DNA of 64,000 nucleotides from Serratia nevei (GCF_037948395.1 NZ_CP149940.1:3100001-3164000), one strand, 5' to 3'. Positions 19,422 to 28,119 are shown, counted from the first letter of the stretch. Numbers and translations: made by a program. The notes: a model not told the origin generated them from the letters alone.

Positions 19422-19835
19422 TTATCCTTGTTGCAGCACGGACATCATCCCTTTGATCTGCCCGTTGAGCAGCGTCAGGTCGGTCTGATATTTCAGGCTG
19501 TTATCGGCAAAGTTGGTGCGTTCGCGATCCATGTCCACCGTGTTGCCGTCCATCGACGGCTGGTCCGGTACCCGGTACAACAGATCGAGCTGCGGCGGCT
19601 GCAGGGTTTGCGCCGGGATGTGGCGCGCCGCCGTCAGGTTCAGCGACATGCCGTTGCCGTTGACGCGCCCTTGTTCCAGCACTTTGTTCAATTGGCTGGC
19701 GAAATCGATATCCCGCGCCTGATAACCCGGTGTGTCTGCGTTGGCGATGTTGGCGGCCAGAATTTCCTGCCGCTGGGCGCGCAAGTTCAGCGCCTCTTGG
19801 CCAAAGCGCAGAGCCGCGTCCAGTTTGTCGAGCAT
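19422..19835 (-). CDS. flgB: Flagellar proximal rod protein FlgB
   Basis: FlgB is the rod subunit nearest the MS ring and the first gene of the flgBCDEFGHIJ operon. The 137-residue product (E. coli 138) starts [22 protein letters not shown], with the [11 protein letters not shown] motif at about 30. It is divergent from flgA, with a candidate FlhD4C2 box between them. Confidence 0.97.
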   Translation of the reverse strand: MLDKLDAALRFGQEALNLRAQRQEILAANIANADTPGYQARDIDFASQLNKVLEQGRVNGNGMSLNLTAARHIPAQTLQPPQLDLLYRVPDQPSMDGNTVDMDRERTNFADNSLKYQTDLTLLNGQIKGMMSVLQQG

Positions 19836-19902
19836 GCTCCCTCCGCGAGGTTAGAATTTGGAGTCGACAGGATAAACGTCCCCAGCGCCACCCTATCGCG
19901 GG

Positions 19903-19928
19903 AATAGACGCAAAATGGGGCGCTATTT
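19903..19928. promoter_or_regulatory. Candidate FlhD4C2 box between flgA and flgB
   Basis: AATAGACG (19903-19910) and CGCTATTT (19921-19928) face each other across exactly 10 bases. The E. coli consensus core is AAATA(A/G)CG-N10-12-CG(T/C)TATTT, so the right arm is perfect and the left matches in most positions. The divergent class II operons flgAMN and flgB-J are expected to share such a site. Confidence 0.7.
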
Positions 19929-19995
19929 ATCTGCTTAGCCTGCGCGCGCTGCGGGTACACTTACGCGTATCCCGATGAAGCTTGAGAAGATGACG

Positions 19996-20649
19996 ATGAA
20001 AGGTAAAATGCTGCTGCTTATCGGCCTGCTGTGCAGTCTGAACGCGCGCGCCGACGATCTGGCGACGCAAATCGAAAGCTTCATCAAAGGCAAGTTCACC
20101 GGCGAGCCGGTACAGGTGAAAGTGCGGGTGCGCACGCCGCCGGCCCAATGGCCCGCCTGCGAACTGCCCCAGCTGTCGCTGCCGCCCAACGCGCGGATCG
20201 GCGGCAACGTCAGCATTTCGGCGCGCTGTGGCCAGGAGCGGCGTTTTATCCAGACGCAGGTGCAGGTGTTCGGCCGCTATCTGGTTTCGGCGCGCGGCAT
20301 CAGCGCCGGCAGCCGGTTGACCGCGGCGGATCTGGCGTTGAAGGAAGGCCGGCTCGATACCCTGCCGCCGCGCGCGCTGACCGAAGCGGGCAAAGCGTTA
20401 GGCGCCGTCAGCCTGCGCAATATCAGCCCCGGCCAACCGCTGACCCTCGCCATGCTGCGCCGAGCTTGGATTATCAAAGCCGGGCAACCGGTACAGGTCA
20501 CCGCGCAGGGCGAAGGGTTCAACATCAGCGGTGCGGGCAAGGCGATGAACAACGCCGCCGCCGAAGACAGCGTGCGCGTGCGCATGGCGTCCGGGCAGAT
20601 CGTCAGCGGCGTGGTCGGGGACGACGGCGCGATTCGCATTACGTTATAA
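19996..20649 (+). CDS. flgA: Flagellar P-ring assembly chaperone FlgA
   Basis: FlgA is the periplasmic chaperone that helps FlgI polymerise into the P ring. The chosen ATG at 19996 has a GAGAAG ribosome site six bases upstream and opens a classic signal peptide (MKGKMLLLIGLLCSLNARA, then DDL). ATGs at 19975 and 19990 are in frame but badly spaced. The protein is 217 residues (E. coli 219). The conserved SAF-domain part includes LKEGRLDTLPPRAL and the C-terminal VRMASGQIVSGVV. It is divergent from flgB and 129 bases upstream of flgM. Confidence 0.95.
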   Translation: MKGKMLLLIGLLCSLNARADDLATQIESFIKGKFTGEPVQVKVRVRTPPAQWPACELPQLSLPPNARIGGNVSISARCGQERRFIQTQVQVFGRYLVSARGISAGSRLTAADLALKEGRLDTLPPRALTEAGKALGAVSLRNISPGQPLTLAMLRRAWIIKAGQPVQVTAQGEGFNISGAGKAMNNAAAEDSVRVRMASGQIVSGVVGDDGAIRITL

Positions 20650-20654
20650 AAAAG

Positions 20655-20681
20655 TAAAGGTTCCGCAAACCTTGCCGATAA
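20655..20681 (+). promoter_or_regulatory. FliA (sigma-28) promoter of flgMN
   Basis: TAAAGGTT (20655-20662), 11 bases, then GCCGATAA (20674-20681). The -10 is perfect and the -35 differs from consensus at one base. It starts five bases after the flgA stop and about 100 bases before flgM. This fits the known double control of flgM from flgA (class II) and from FliA. Confidence 0.9.
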
Positions 20682-20778
20682 GACAAATCAAGCAGCATTT
20701 TATTGGCCACCAGGGCCGCAAAACTTTCATTGCAGCGTCGTCGCCCCCGAGCGGTCACGGCGTAAACGGAGATGGACC

Positions 20779-21090
20779 ATGAGTATCGATCGCACCCAGC
20801 GGTTACAGCCGGTTTCCACTGTGCAACCGCGTGAAACCCCGGCCGACAACCCGCTCCAACCGCGTAAGGCCGCCGTGGCCGAAACGGCCGTCAGCGGCAC
20901 GCAGGTCAAACTGAGCGAGGCGCAGGCGCGCCTGATGCAGCCGGGCACCCAGGATATCGATATGGGCCGGGTCGAGGCCATCAAGCAGGCGATCCGCAAC
21001 GGCGAACTGAAGATGGACGCCGGCAAAATCGCCGACGCGCTGCTGCAAGACGCGCAGAGCGACATTCAATGGATCGCCGGGCGCGACTGA
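20779..21090 (+). CDS. flgM: Anti-sigma-28 factor FlgM
   Basis: FlgM binds and inhibits FliA until it is exported through the completed hook-basal body. The 103-residue product (E. coli 97) starts [16 protein letters not shown], with a disordered Pro/Ala-rich N-terminal half that serves as the export signal. The C-terminal sigma-binding helices (about 60-100) include [31 protein letters not shown]. It has its own FliA promoter, so it forms a feedback loop. Confidence 0.96.
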   Translation: MSIDRTQRLQPVSTVQPRETPADNPLQPRKAAVAETAVSGTQVKLSEAQARLMQPGTQDIDMGRVEAIKQAIRNGELKMDAGKIADALLQDAQSDIQWIAGRD

Positions 21091-21130
21091 CGGCGCGGCG
21101 GCGAGTAGCGGTAAAGGATAAGTCATCACT

Positions 21131-21565
21131 ATGGAAAACCTGGCACAACTGCTGGATAAACTGTTGGAAACGCTGCAGGCGCTCAATGGCGTGCTGGAGG
21201 AAGAGCACGACTTGCTGTGTTCCGGCCAGTTGCCCGGCGTGGCGCTGCAGCGCGTAACCGATGCCAAAAGCCAACTGCTGGCGACGGTCGCCTACCTCGA
21301 GCAACAGCGCCTGGGGCAGGAAAAAGCCTGCGGGCAACGCGCGCCCTACGCCAGCCATGCGCCCTTGGCCGATCGCTGGCAACGCGTTCAACTGCTGAGC
21401 CAAACGCTGCGCGAGAAGAATCAGCACAATGGCCTGTTGCTCAATCAGCAGATCGACCATAACGCTCAGGCGCTGGCGATCCTCAGCAAGAACAACAAAT
21501 CGCTGTATGGCCCGGACGGCCAGTCGCACGCCGGCAGCCTGCTCGGCAGAAAAATCGGCGTCTAA
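21131..21565 (+). CDS. flgN: FlgK/FlgL export chaperone FlgN
   Basis: FlgN is the cytosolic type III chaperone for FlgK and FlgL and in Salmonella also affects flgM translation. The 144-residue product (E. coli 138) is a helical, coiled-coil protein beginning MENLAQLLDKLLETLQALNGVL. The C-terminal LLNQQIDHNAQAL is the HAP-binding helix. It is 40 bases after flgM and ends at a hairpin terminator. Confidence 0.94.
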   Translation: MENLAQLLDKLLETLQALNGVLEEEHDLLCSGQLPGVALQRVTDAKSQLLATVAYLEQQRLGQEKACGQRAPYASHAPLADRWQRVQLLSQTLREKNQHNGLLLNQQIDHNAQALAILSKNNKSLYGPDGQSHAGSLLGRKIGV

Positions 21566-21577
21566 CCCCCCTGATTT

Positions 21578-21602
21578 CGCCCGGTGTGCGCACCACCGGG
21601 CG
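21578..21602 (+). terminator. Probable terminator of flgMN
   Basis: CGCCCGGTG (21578-21586) pairs with CACCGGGCG (21594-21602) around a seven-base loop, a perfect 9-bp stem starting 12 bases after the flgN stop. The following T-run is short (GGGTTTA), so termination may be incomplete. Confidence 0.6.
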
Positions 21603-21758
21603 CGGGTTTACCCGGCTATGCGCGCCCTCTCGCATTTTCTTCTTATCGCTTTCTGAATTCCCTTAACGTTATGCGCCAGGCTGCGCAGAACGGATATTTG
21701 CCTGTTCCTCATCACTCCCTATTTCGTCATCTTAGCTCGGTCGTTAAACATCTTGATC

Positions 21759-21777
21759 TATACCCACTAAGGGTATA
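21759..21777. promoter_or_regulatory. Operator palindrome of the RelE/HigB-type module
   Basis: TATACCC (21759-21765) and GGGTATA (21771-21777) are a perfect 7-bp inverted repeat with a five-base spacer. It ends 18 bases before the toxin start and overlaps a plausible -35/-10 pair (TTGATC at 21753 and TATATT near 21774). Such palindromes are the usual binding site for the module's own HTH antitoxin. Confidence 0.6.
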
Positions 21778-21795
21778 TTTTCACACGGAGAGTGA

Positions 21796-22167
21796 ATGAC
21801 CGACATTTATCTCACAAAAGCCTTCCAGACATTTGCCGGCGACGAACGCATCAGTGACGCCACGATAGTGAAAGCGGCGCGAGAGATGCAAAATCAGTTG
21901 TACGACGCCAATCTCGGTGGTTGCGTTTACAAAAAACGCATCGCCCGGATGGGGAGTGGAAAACGGCGCGGGTATCGGGTATTAATCGCAACGGCAGATG
22001 AAGGCAGGATCTTTTTCATGTATGGCTTTGCCAAAAACGAAAGAGACAACATCAATCAGGATGAGTTAATTTCCTGGCGGCATTTGGCGGCGCTGTATCT
22101 GGATTATTCACCATTCAGACTGTATCAGCTGGTCAACTGCGGGGAATTAATAAGGTTACAACTATGA
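21796..22167 (+). CDS. RelE/HigB-family toxin of a type II toxin-antitoxin system
   Basis: The 123-residue protein resembles the RelE-type toxin family once called DUF1044 (PF06296). The signature part is NLGGCVYKKRIARMGSGKRRGYR (about 49-71), followed by FFMYGFAKNERDNI. Family members are ribosome-dependent or free mRNA interferases, so mRNA cleavage is inferred. It is the first gene of the pair and overlaps the antitoxin gene by four bases. Its base composition is more AT-rich than the flagellar genes around it, which suggests acquisition. A GGAGAG ribosome site precedes the ATG. Confidence 0.85.
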   Translation: MTDIYLTKAFQTFAGDERISDATIVKAAREMQNQLYDANLGGCVYKKRIARMGSGKRRGYRVLIATADEGRIFFMYGFAKNERDNINQDELISWRHLAALYLDYSPFRLYQLVNCGELIRLQL

Positions 22168-22466
22168 GCAAGATGCTGAAATCGATCCACCAGGAAGTTC
22201 AGGGCCTGCACCGCGCCGGTTTCGTCGACGACGTGACCATGCGCACCTTCGACATGCTGTGTCTGCGGCCGGTGAAACAGTTCGGGCCGGCCGAGATCCG
22301 CGCGCTGCGCGAACGGGAAAACGTCAGTCAGCCGGTGTTTGCGCTGTATCTCAACGTCAGTAAAAAGGCGGTACAAAAATGGGAGCGCGGCGAAGCGCAA
22401 CCGAACTCCGCCGCAATGAAGCTGCTGTCACTGGTGGAACGCAACGGCCTGCAAATTCTGGCCTGA
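22164..22466 (+). CDS. HTH-type antitoxin (HigA/NadS-like) paired with the RelE-type toxin
   Basis: The 100-residue protein has a C-terminal Xre/Cro-type helix-turn-helix at about 45-95 (EIRALRERENVSQPVFALYLNVSKKAVQKWERGEAQP). The WERG motif is typical of antitoxins placed after DUF1044-type toxins. The N-terminal part should bind the toxin. It probably represses its own operon through the palindrome at 21759-21777. The stop lies only two bases from the convergent flhE stop. Confidence 0.86.
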   Translation: MSKMLKSIHQEVQGLHRAGFVDDVTMRTFDMLCLRPVKQFGPAEIRALRERENVSQPVFALYLNVSKKAVQKWERGEAQPNSAAMKLLSLVERNGLQILA

Positions 22467-22468
22467 TC

Positions 22469-22873
22469 CTACTGATAATTGACGATGACCTGATTGCCAA
22501 TCACGCGCAGCGGCGGGTTCAGCCCGCCTTGCGACTGCACGTAATAGACAAAGCGCAATTCCGCATTGGCCGGTTCGCCCTGCAAACCGTTGCTGCTGCC
22601 GCTGCCGCCGCCGAGCGGAATGCAGCGGTTCACCGTACACAGCTGGGCCTGCAGCCCGACCGGCTCCGGCCCCAGTAAACGGTAGCGCCAGCTGACGCTG
22701 GTGATGCGCGCATTGGCATCCGGCAACGCGTTCGGCGGCCGCAAACCGGCGGACTCATCGCGCATGCCGCCCTGTTCCAACGTCACGCCCCCCCCTTCGG
22801 CCACCCAGGAACCGGACACCGCACCGGCGGTTAACGGCGCCAGCAAACACAACACGAACAGACAGCGTTTCAT
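22469..22873 (-). CDS. flhE: Flagellar protein FlhE
   Basis: FlhE is a periplasmic protein of the flhBAE operon, reported to act as a proton plug or gatekeeper for the flagellar export channel in enterics. The ATG at 22873 overlaps the flhA stop (TGATG) and gives 134 residues (E. coli 130). It has a signal peptide (MKRCLFVLCLLAPLTAGA) and two conserved Cys in LCTVNRCIPLGGG. Longer frames starting inside flhA are rejected. Confidence 0.94.
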   Translation of the reverse strand: MKRCLFVLCLLAPLTAGAVSGSWVAEGGGVTLEQGGMRDESAGLRPPNALPDANARITSVSWRYRLLGPEPVGLQAQLCTVNRCIPLGGGSGSSNGLQGEPANAELRFVYYVQSQGGLNPPLRVIGNQVIVNYQ

Positions 22874-24951
22874 CAGGCGGCTCCAATGGTCGACGTCATG
22901 CGAATCTGGCGATCGTCGTTGATTTCGAGGTTGGACAACACCACGATCTGCGGCAGGCTGCGGCGCAGGAAGCGCGCCAGCAAGGCCCGCAGCGCATGGT
23001 TGACCAGCAGCACCGGCGGCGCGCTGAGCATCTCTTGCCGCTGCAGCGCCTGGCGCGCCTGATCCAGCAGGCGATCGGCCAGCCCCGGCTCCAGACCGCC
23101 ACCGCCCTGCAACGCCTGCAACAACAGGCGCTCCAGTTGGGTATCCAAACCGATGACCTGAATCTCGCCGTTGCCCGGGAACCACTGCTGCGTGATCGCC
23201 CTGCCCAGCGCTACCCGCACCACGGTGGTCAGCTCATAAGGATCGCTTTGCGCCGGAGCATGCTCCGCCAGCGTTTCGACGATGGTGCGCATATCGCGGA
23301 TAGAAACACGCTCGGCCAGCAGGTTTTGCAGCACCTTGTGCAGCGTGGTCAGTGATACCACACCCGGCACGAAGTCTTCGGTCAGTTTCGGCATCTCCTG
23401 CGACACGCGATCCAGCAACTGTTGGGTTTCCTGGCGGCCAAACAGCTCGCTGGCGAACTGGCCGATCAGGTGATTGAGGTGCGTCGCCACTACGGTGCTG
23501 GCTTCCACCACGGTAAAGCCCTGGATCTGCGCCTGCTCGCGCAAGGCGCTGTCGATCCACACCGCCTCGAGCCCAAAGGCCGGATCGACGGTTTTGTCTC
23601 CCGCCAGCTCACCCACGGCATTGCCGGGGTTGATCGCCAGCCAGCGGCCCGGCTGCGCTTCACCGCTGCCGATTTCGACGCCTTTCATCAGAATGCGGTA
23701 GCTGGCAGGCGGCAGTTCCAGGTTGTCGCGAATGTGTACCACCGGCGGCAGATACCCCATGTCCTGCGCGAATTTCTTGCGAATACCGCGGATACGCCCC
23801 AGCAGCTCACCGTTTTGTTGAAAATCGACCATCGGAATCAACCGATAGCCTACTTCCATCCCCAGCGGATCCTCCAACTGCACGTCGGCCCAGCTGGCTT
23901 CGGCGGCCTGCGGGTTGTCCGGCATCACCGGCGCCTCCACCGCTTTCGGTGCCTGTTGTTCACGGCCGCGCAGCCACCAGGCCAGGCCCAGCAAAGCGGC
24001 GGTAAACAGCAGGAACACCAGGTTCGGCATGCCCGGCACCAGGCCCAACAGCCCCAGTACCCCGGCGCTCAGCAGCATCACGCGCGGATTGTTGAACAGC
24101 TGGCCCACCATCTGCTCGCCGACGTCCTGATCGGTCGCGACGCGAGTGACGATAACGCCGGCGGCGGTAGAGATCACCAACGCCGGGATCTGCGCCACCA
24201 GGCCGTCGCCGATGGTCAGCAGCGTATAGCTTTCCGCTGCCGCCCCCAGCTCCATGCCGTGTTGCACCACGCCGACCAACAGGCCGCCGACCACGTTCAG
24301 CACCATGATCATCAGGCCGGCGATGGCGTCGCCGCGCACGAATTTACTGGCACCGTCCATCGAGCCGTAGAAATCGGCCTCCTGGGTGACTTCGGCGCGG
24401 CGTTTCTTCGCTTCGTCCTCGCCGATCAACCCGGCGTTCAGATCGGCGTCGATCGCCATCTGTTTACCCGGCATGCCGTCCAGGACAAAACGCGCGCCCA
24501 CTTCGGCGATACGCCCGGCCCCCTTGGTGATGACCATGAAGTTGATCAACACCAGGATGATGAACACCACGATACCGATGGCGAAGTTGCCGCCCACCAG
24601 GAAGTGCCCGAAGGCCTCCACCACGCGGCCGGCGGCGGCGGAACCGGTGTGCCCCTCCAGCAAGATGATGCGCGTGGACGCGACGTTGAGCGACAAACGC
24701 AGCAGCGTGGAGAACAGCAGAATGGTCGGGAAGGCGGCGAATTCGAGCGTGCGCTGGGTGAACATCGCCACCAGCAGCACCATGATCGACAGCGCGATGT
24801 TGAAGGTAAACAGCAGGTCGAGGATAAACGCCGGCAACGGCAGCACCATCATCGACAGGATCAACAGGATCAACACCGGGCCGGCCAACACCTGCCACTG
24901 CGTATCTTTAAAATTGCCCGGCAAACGAAGCAGGGAGGCCAAATTAGCCAT
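22873..24951 (-). CDS. flhA: Flagellar export gate protein FlhA
   Basis: FlhA forms a nonameric ring of the export gate. Its N-terminal eight-helix membrane domain conducts protons, and its cytosolic C-terminal domain docks chaperone-cargo complexes. The start at 24951 (MANLASLLRL) gives exactly 692 residues, as in E. coli. A GTG-type start seven codons earlier lies in flhB. The family signature KGAGRIAEVGARFVLDGMPGKQMAIDADLNAG is near residue 145, and FLRRSLPQIVVLSN is near the end. It overlaps flhB by 8 bases. Confidence 0.97.
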   Translation of the reverse strand: MANLASLLRLPGNFKDTQWQVLAGPVLILLILSMMVLPLPAFILDLLFTFNIALSIMVLLVAMFTQRTLEFAAFPTILLFSTLLRLSLNVASTRIILLEGHTGSAAAGRVVEAFGHFLVGGNFAIGIVVFIILVLINFMVITKGAGRIAEVGARFVLDGMPGKQMAIDADLNAGLIGEDEAKKRRAEVTQEADFYGSMDGASKFVRGDAIAGLMIMVLNVVGGLLVGVVQHGMELGAAAESYTLLTIGDGLVAQIPALVISTAAGVIVTRVATDQDVGEQMVGQLFNNPRVMLLSAGVLGLLGLVPGMPNLVFLLFTAALLGLAWWLRGREQQAPKAVEAPVMPDNPQAAEASWADVQLEDPLGMEVGYRLIPMVDFQQNGELLGRIRGIRKKFAQDMGYLPPVVHIRDNLELPPASYRILMKGVEIGSGEAQPGRWLAINPGNAVGELAGDKTVDPAFGLEAVWIDSALREQAQIQGFTVVEASTVVATHLNHLIGQFASELFGRQETQQLLDRVSQEMPKLTEDFVPGVVSLTTLHKVLQNLLAERVSIRDMRTIVETLAEHAPAQSDPYELTTVVRVALGRAITQQWFPGNGEIQVIGLDTQLERLLLQALQGGGGLEPGLADRLLDQARQALQRQEMLSAPPVLLVNHALRALLARFLRRSLPQIVVLSNLEINDDRQIRMTSTIGAA

Positions 24952-26095
24952 CAGAGTCACTCTCTCTTGCAAAATCCAGTGCTTCCGGCACCGGTAAACG
25001 TTCAGGTTTTTTCGGGATCAGGCCGCCCTCGCGCCGCCAGCGGCGCAGTTGGTACACCCAGGCCAGCACTTCGGCGACCGCGGCATACAGGGTGGCCGGA
25101 ATATGTTGTCCAATCTCGCTGTGTCGATACAGCGCACGCGCCAGCGGCGGCGCTTCCAGCATCGGGATGCGGTGCTCCGCACCGAGTTCGCGAATGCGCA
25201 AGGCGATTTCGCCGGCCCCCTTGGCCAGCACTTTCGGCGCACTCATTTTTTTGTCGTTGTACTGCAACGCGACGGCGTAGTGCGTCGGGTTGGTGACGAT
25301 CACGTCCGCCTTGGGCACATCGGCCATCATGCGGCGCCGGGCGATCGCCCGCTGCTGCTGGCGAATACGTCCCTTAACGTGCGGGTCCCCTTCCTGGTCT
25401 TTGAATTCGTCGCGAATATCCTGCTTGGTCATCTTCAGCTTTTTGAAGTGGCTCCACAGCTGGTAGAACACGTCGAACGCCACCATCGGCGTCAATCCCA
25501 GCACCACCAGAAAACCGCAGAACAGAATCATCTGCAGCGCATTGCCCAACGCGTCGAGCGGCTGCTGGGTCATCAGATGCAGCATTGCCGCCCAGTTATG
25601 CCAGAGATAGAGGCCAGTCACCCAGCCGACCAGCGTCGCTTTCAGGATCCCTTTCAGCAGCTCGGCCAGCACCTGGCTGGAAAAGATGCGCTTCAATCCG
25701 GACAACGGGTTCAGCCGCTTCAAATCGAATTTGATCGACTTGCCGCTGAACAGAATGCCTCCCAACAGCATCGGCGCGGCGAGCGCCACCAGCACCAGCC
25801 CCGCCATGATTGGCAACAGCGCCAGTACGGCCTGGCGCAGCAACATGCCCAGCTGGCGCAGCATCTGTTTATCGTTGCTGACCATGCCATGGTCGAAGTT
25901 CAACCCCTGCGTGAGCATCGCCGCCAGCTGTTGCGCCATGTTGCTGCCGGACATCAGGATGATCGCGAGGCCCGAGAGCAGCATCAGTACCGAGGTCAGT
26001 TCGCGGGAACGCGGGATCTGGCCGTCTTCACGCGCCTTCTCCAGCCTGTGGGGCGTGGGGGCCTCGCTTTTTTCCAGATCGCTGTCTTCAGCCAC
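24944..26095 (-). CDS. flhB: Flagellar export switch protein FlhB
   Basis: FlhB is the export-gate protein that changes substrate class from rod/hook to filament after FliK signals hook completion. The 383-residue product (E. coli 382) has four membrane helices (about 30-210). The autocleavage motif NPTH is at residues 269-272, the same position as in E. coli. The C-terminus is mostly hydrophilic. It begins the flhBAE operon, and a candidate FlhD4C2 box lies about 75 bases upstream. Confidence 0.97.
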   Translation of the reverse strand: MAEDSDLEKSEAPTPHRLEKAREDGQIPRSRELTSVLMLLSGLAIILMSGSNMAQQLAAMLTQGLNFDHGMVSNDKQMLRQLGMLLRQAVLALLPIMAGLVLVALAAPMLLGGILFSGKSIKFDLKRLNPLSGLKRIFSSQVLAELLKGILKATLVGWVTGLYLWHNWAAMLHLMTQQPLDALGNALQMILFCGFLVVLGLTPMVAFDVFYQLWSHFKKLKMTKQDIRDEFKDQEGDPHVKGRIRQQQRAIARRRMMADVPKADVIVTNPTHYAVALQYNDKKMSAPKVLAKGAGEIALRIRELGAEHRIPMLEAPPLARALYRHSEIGQHIPATLYAAVAEVLAWVYQLRRWRREGGLIPKKPERLPVPEALDFARESDSDG

Positions 26096-26168
26096 GAAAC
26101 GCCGTTCCTGTGTCGAGAGGGTAAAGAATGGCGGTCAGCATGCCAAAAAATTGGCGATGTCATTGACG

Positions 26169-26196
26169 GAACAACGGGGGAAAAGGCGGGTTATTT
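26169..26196 (-). promoter_or_regulatory. Candidate FlhD4C2 box upstream of flhB
   Basis: On the minus strand AAATAACC (26196-26189) and CGTTGTTC (26176-26169) are spaced by 12 bases. They resemble the AAATA(A/G)CG and CG(T/C)TATTT arms, with two mismatches in total. The position, 75-100 bases before the flhB start, is right for a class II promoter. It lies in the short gap left between flhB and vapC. Confidence 0.4.
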
Positions 26197-26221
26197 AGGG
26201 GATGAGACCATCAGGGAGAGG

Positions 26222-26620
26222 TTACAACCAATTTTCCAGCCGCAAACCCTCAACGCGCTCAAATTCGCGTCGATTATTGGTCACCAGGATCAATCCTTCG
26301 CTGCGCGCATGCCCGGCGATATGTAGATCGTTTACGCCAATAGGCGTTCCCTGGCGTTCCAGCGCAGCCCGGATGTTGCCGTAGTGCGATGCTGCTTTGG
26401 CGCTGTAATCGAGAATGTCCAATCGGGAGACAAAATCCTCAACGACTCTGGCGTTCACCGCTGGGCGAGCGCTTTTCTCCACCCCGTGAACCAATTCGCC
26501 ATAGGTGATCGACGAAATGACCATTTTACCTGCATAGCGATTGAATGCCTCCAGCACTTCCAGCGGGCGGCGCTTAATGACATAGATAACAATGTTGGTG
26601 TCCAGCATATGACTGAACAT
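26222..26620 (-). CDS. vapC: VapC-family toxin (PIN-domain RNase)
   Basis: This 132-residue PIN-domain protein closely resembles enterobacterial VapC/MvpT, an endonuclease that cleaves initiator tRNA in Salmonella and Shigella. The metal-binding acidic residues are visible: D7 in MLDTN, E42 in TYGELVHG and D98 in GVNDLHIAGHA. The C-terminal VTNNRREF strand follows. The ATG at 26620 overlaps the vapB stop (TGATG). The tRNA target is inferred from the family. It is an insertion relative to the E. coli flhB-cheZ junction. Confidence 0.92.
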   Translation of the reverse strand: MFSHMLDTNIVIYVIKRRPLEVLEAFNRYAGKMVISSITYGELVHGVEKSARPAVNARVVEDFVSRLDILDYSAKAASHYGNIRAALERQGTPIGVNDLHIAGHARSEGLILVTNNRREFERVEGLRLENWL

Positions 26621-26853
26621 CAAAAATCTTCCCGCTCGCGCTGGTGCTGCCCGGCACGTTCATTGAGGAAATCATCGCTCACCTCATTTTCCGCACAGAA
26701 GAAGCTATCCCAGGTATTCTCCAGGGGGGCAAGAATGCGCTCTTTGCCCACTACGCGGACGGTCACTTTAGAAACGGTATCAGGGAAACGCACCTCTGCA
26801 GGCAAGCGTACAGCCTGTGTCCGATTATTGGTAAAGACAGAACCTAACGTCAT
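26620..26853 (-). CDS. vapB: VapB-family antitoxin (AbrB/SpoVT fold)
   Basis: This 77-residue antitoxin has an N-terminal swapped-hairpin DNA-binding domain, with VFTNNRTQAVRLPAEVRFP at about 6-24 typical of VapB/MvpA. An acidic, flexible C-terminus follows (WDSFFCAENEVSDDFLNER) that should occupy the VapC active site. AGGAGG lies six bases before the ATG. It should repress its own operon through the 11-bp palindrome at 26895-26919. Confidence 0.92.
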   Translation of the reverse strand: MTLGSVFTNNRTQAVRLPAEVRFPDTVSKVTVRVVGKERILAPLENTWDSFFCAENEVSDDFLNERAGQHQREREDF

Positions 26854-26894
26854 GGCGACCTCCTTTAACTGGAGTACAAATTATAACCGCCATG

Positions 26895-26919
26895 ATGTAT
26901 ATAGCAATGCTATATACAT
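26895..26919. promoter_or_regulatory. VapB operator palindrome
   Basis: ATGTATATAGC (26895-26905) and GCTATATACAT (26909-26919) are perfect reverse complements with an AAT spacer. The site ends about 40 bases upstream of vapB and contains -10-like TATA sequence, as expected for an autoregulated vapBC promoter. Confidence 0.75.
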
Positions 26920-26944
26920 TAATCTTTGCGGGACACCGCGCAAC

Positions 26945-26974
26945 TTTCGGGGCGCGCCGTCGCGCGCCCCGAAA
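26945..26974 (-). terminator. Strong hairpin after cheZ, probable end of the chemotaxis operon
   Basis: TTTCGGGGCGCGC (26945-26957) pairs with GCGCGCCCCGAAA (26962-26974), a perfect 13-bp stem with a four-base loop. It starts four bases beyond the cheZ stop. No T-tract follows on the minus strand, so it may act as a 3' stabiliser or rho-assisted end. Confidence 0.6.
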
Positions 26975-26978
26975 AGCC

Positions 26979-27623
26979 TCAGAAACCGAGGCTGTCGAGC
27001 AGATCGTCGACCTGCGCCTGGTTGGCGATCACGCCGACGCCGTTCTGGTCGAGCTGCGGGCCGTTCAGCAGGCTGTCGTTCGGCCGTTTTTCCTTCACCG
27101 GCTGCTCCGGCATGTTTTCCATCAGCACCATCAGCAGCTGCTTTTCGATCTCCTGCACCACGTCCATCATGCGCTTGATCACCTGGCCGGTCAGATCCTG
27201 GAAGTCCTGCGCCATCATGATTTCCAGCAGTTGGGCATTGGTGAAGGCCGTATGGCCCGGCACCTGATCCAGATACTGGCGCGTGTCGTTAACCAGAGAA
27301 CGCGCGTCGTCCAGTTCGATGGGGTTGGCGAACCACTCGTCCCAGCGCCCTTTCAACGCGTTCGCGCCGGATTCCAGCTCCGCCTGGCGCGGTTGCGCCG
27401 CCTCCACGCAGTTCAACGCCCGTTCCGCCGCCTGCGCCGTCATGGTTACGACATAGTCAAGACGGTCGCGCGCATCCGGGATCGCCTCTGCCGCCTGGGC
27501 GATCGCCTGATCGAGCCCCAGTTCGCGCATGCTGTCGCGCAGCATTCGGGTCAGTTGGCCGATGCGGGAGATGATCTCTCCCGCGGTCGCTGCATCGCTG
27601 GCAGGCATTGGAATGTCTCTCAT
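26979..27623 (-). CDS. cheZ: CheY-P phosphatase CheZ
   Basis: CheZ dephosphorylates CheY-P and so ends the tumble signal. The start at 27623 behind AGGAGAG gives exactly 214 residues, as in E. coli. The catalytic Q147 and nearby D143 lie in [15 protein letters not shown]. The C-terminal CheY-tethering peptide [12 protein letters not shown] is present. An upstream in-frame start at 27653 would overlap cheY and adds an unconserved leader. It is the last gene of the tsr-cheZ operon. Confidence 0.97.
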   Translation of the reverse strand: MRDIPMPASDAATAGEIISRIGQLTRMLRDSMRELGLDQAIAQAAEAIPDARDRLDYVVTMTAQAAERALNCVEAAQPRQAELESGANALKGRWDEWFANPIELDDARSLVNDTRQYLDQVPGHTAFTNAQLLEIMMAQDFQDLTGQVIKRMMDVVQEIEKQLLMVLMENMPEQPVKEKRPNDSLLNGPQLDQNGVGVIANQAQVDDLLDSLGF

Positions 27624-27633
27624 CGCCCTCTCC

Positions 27634-28119
<486 letters not shown>

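Noticed and set aside
21584..21799. 71-codon frame between flgN and the toxin gene
   Set aside because: It starts inside the flgMN terminator hairpin, has no ribosome site, and covers the toxin promoter and operator.
23422..25296. 624-codon open frame on the plus strand
   Set aside because: It is a shadow of flhA and flhB on the other strand.
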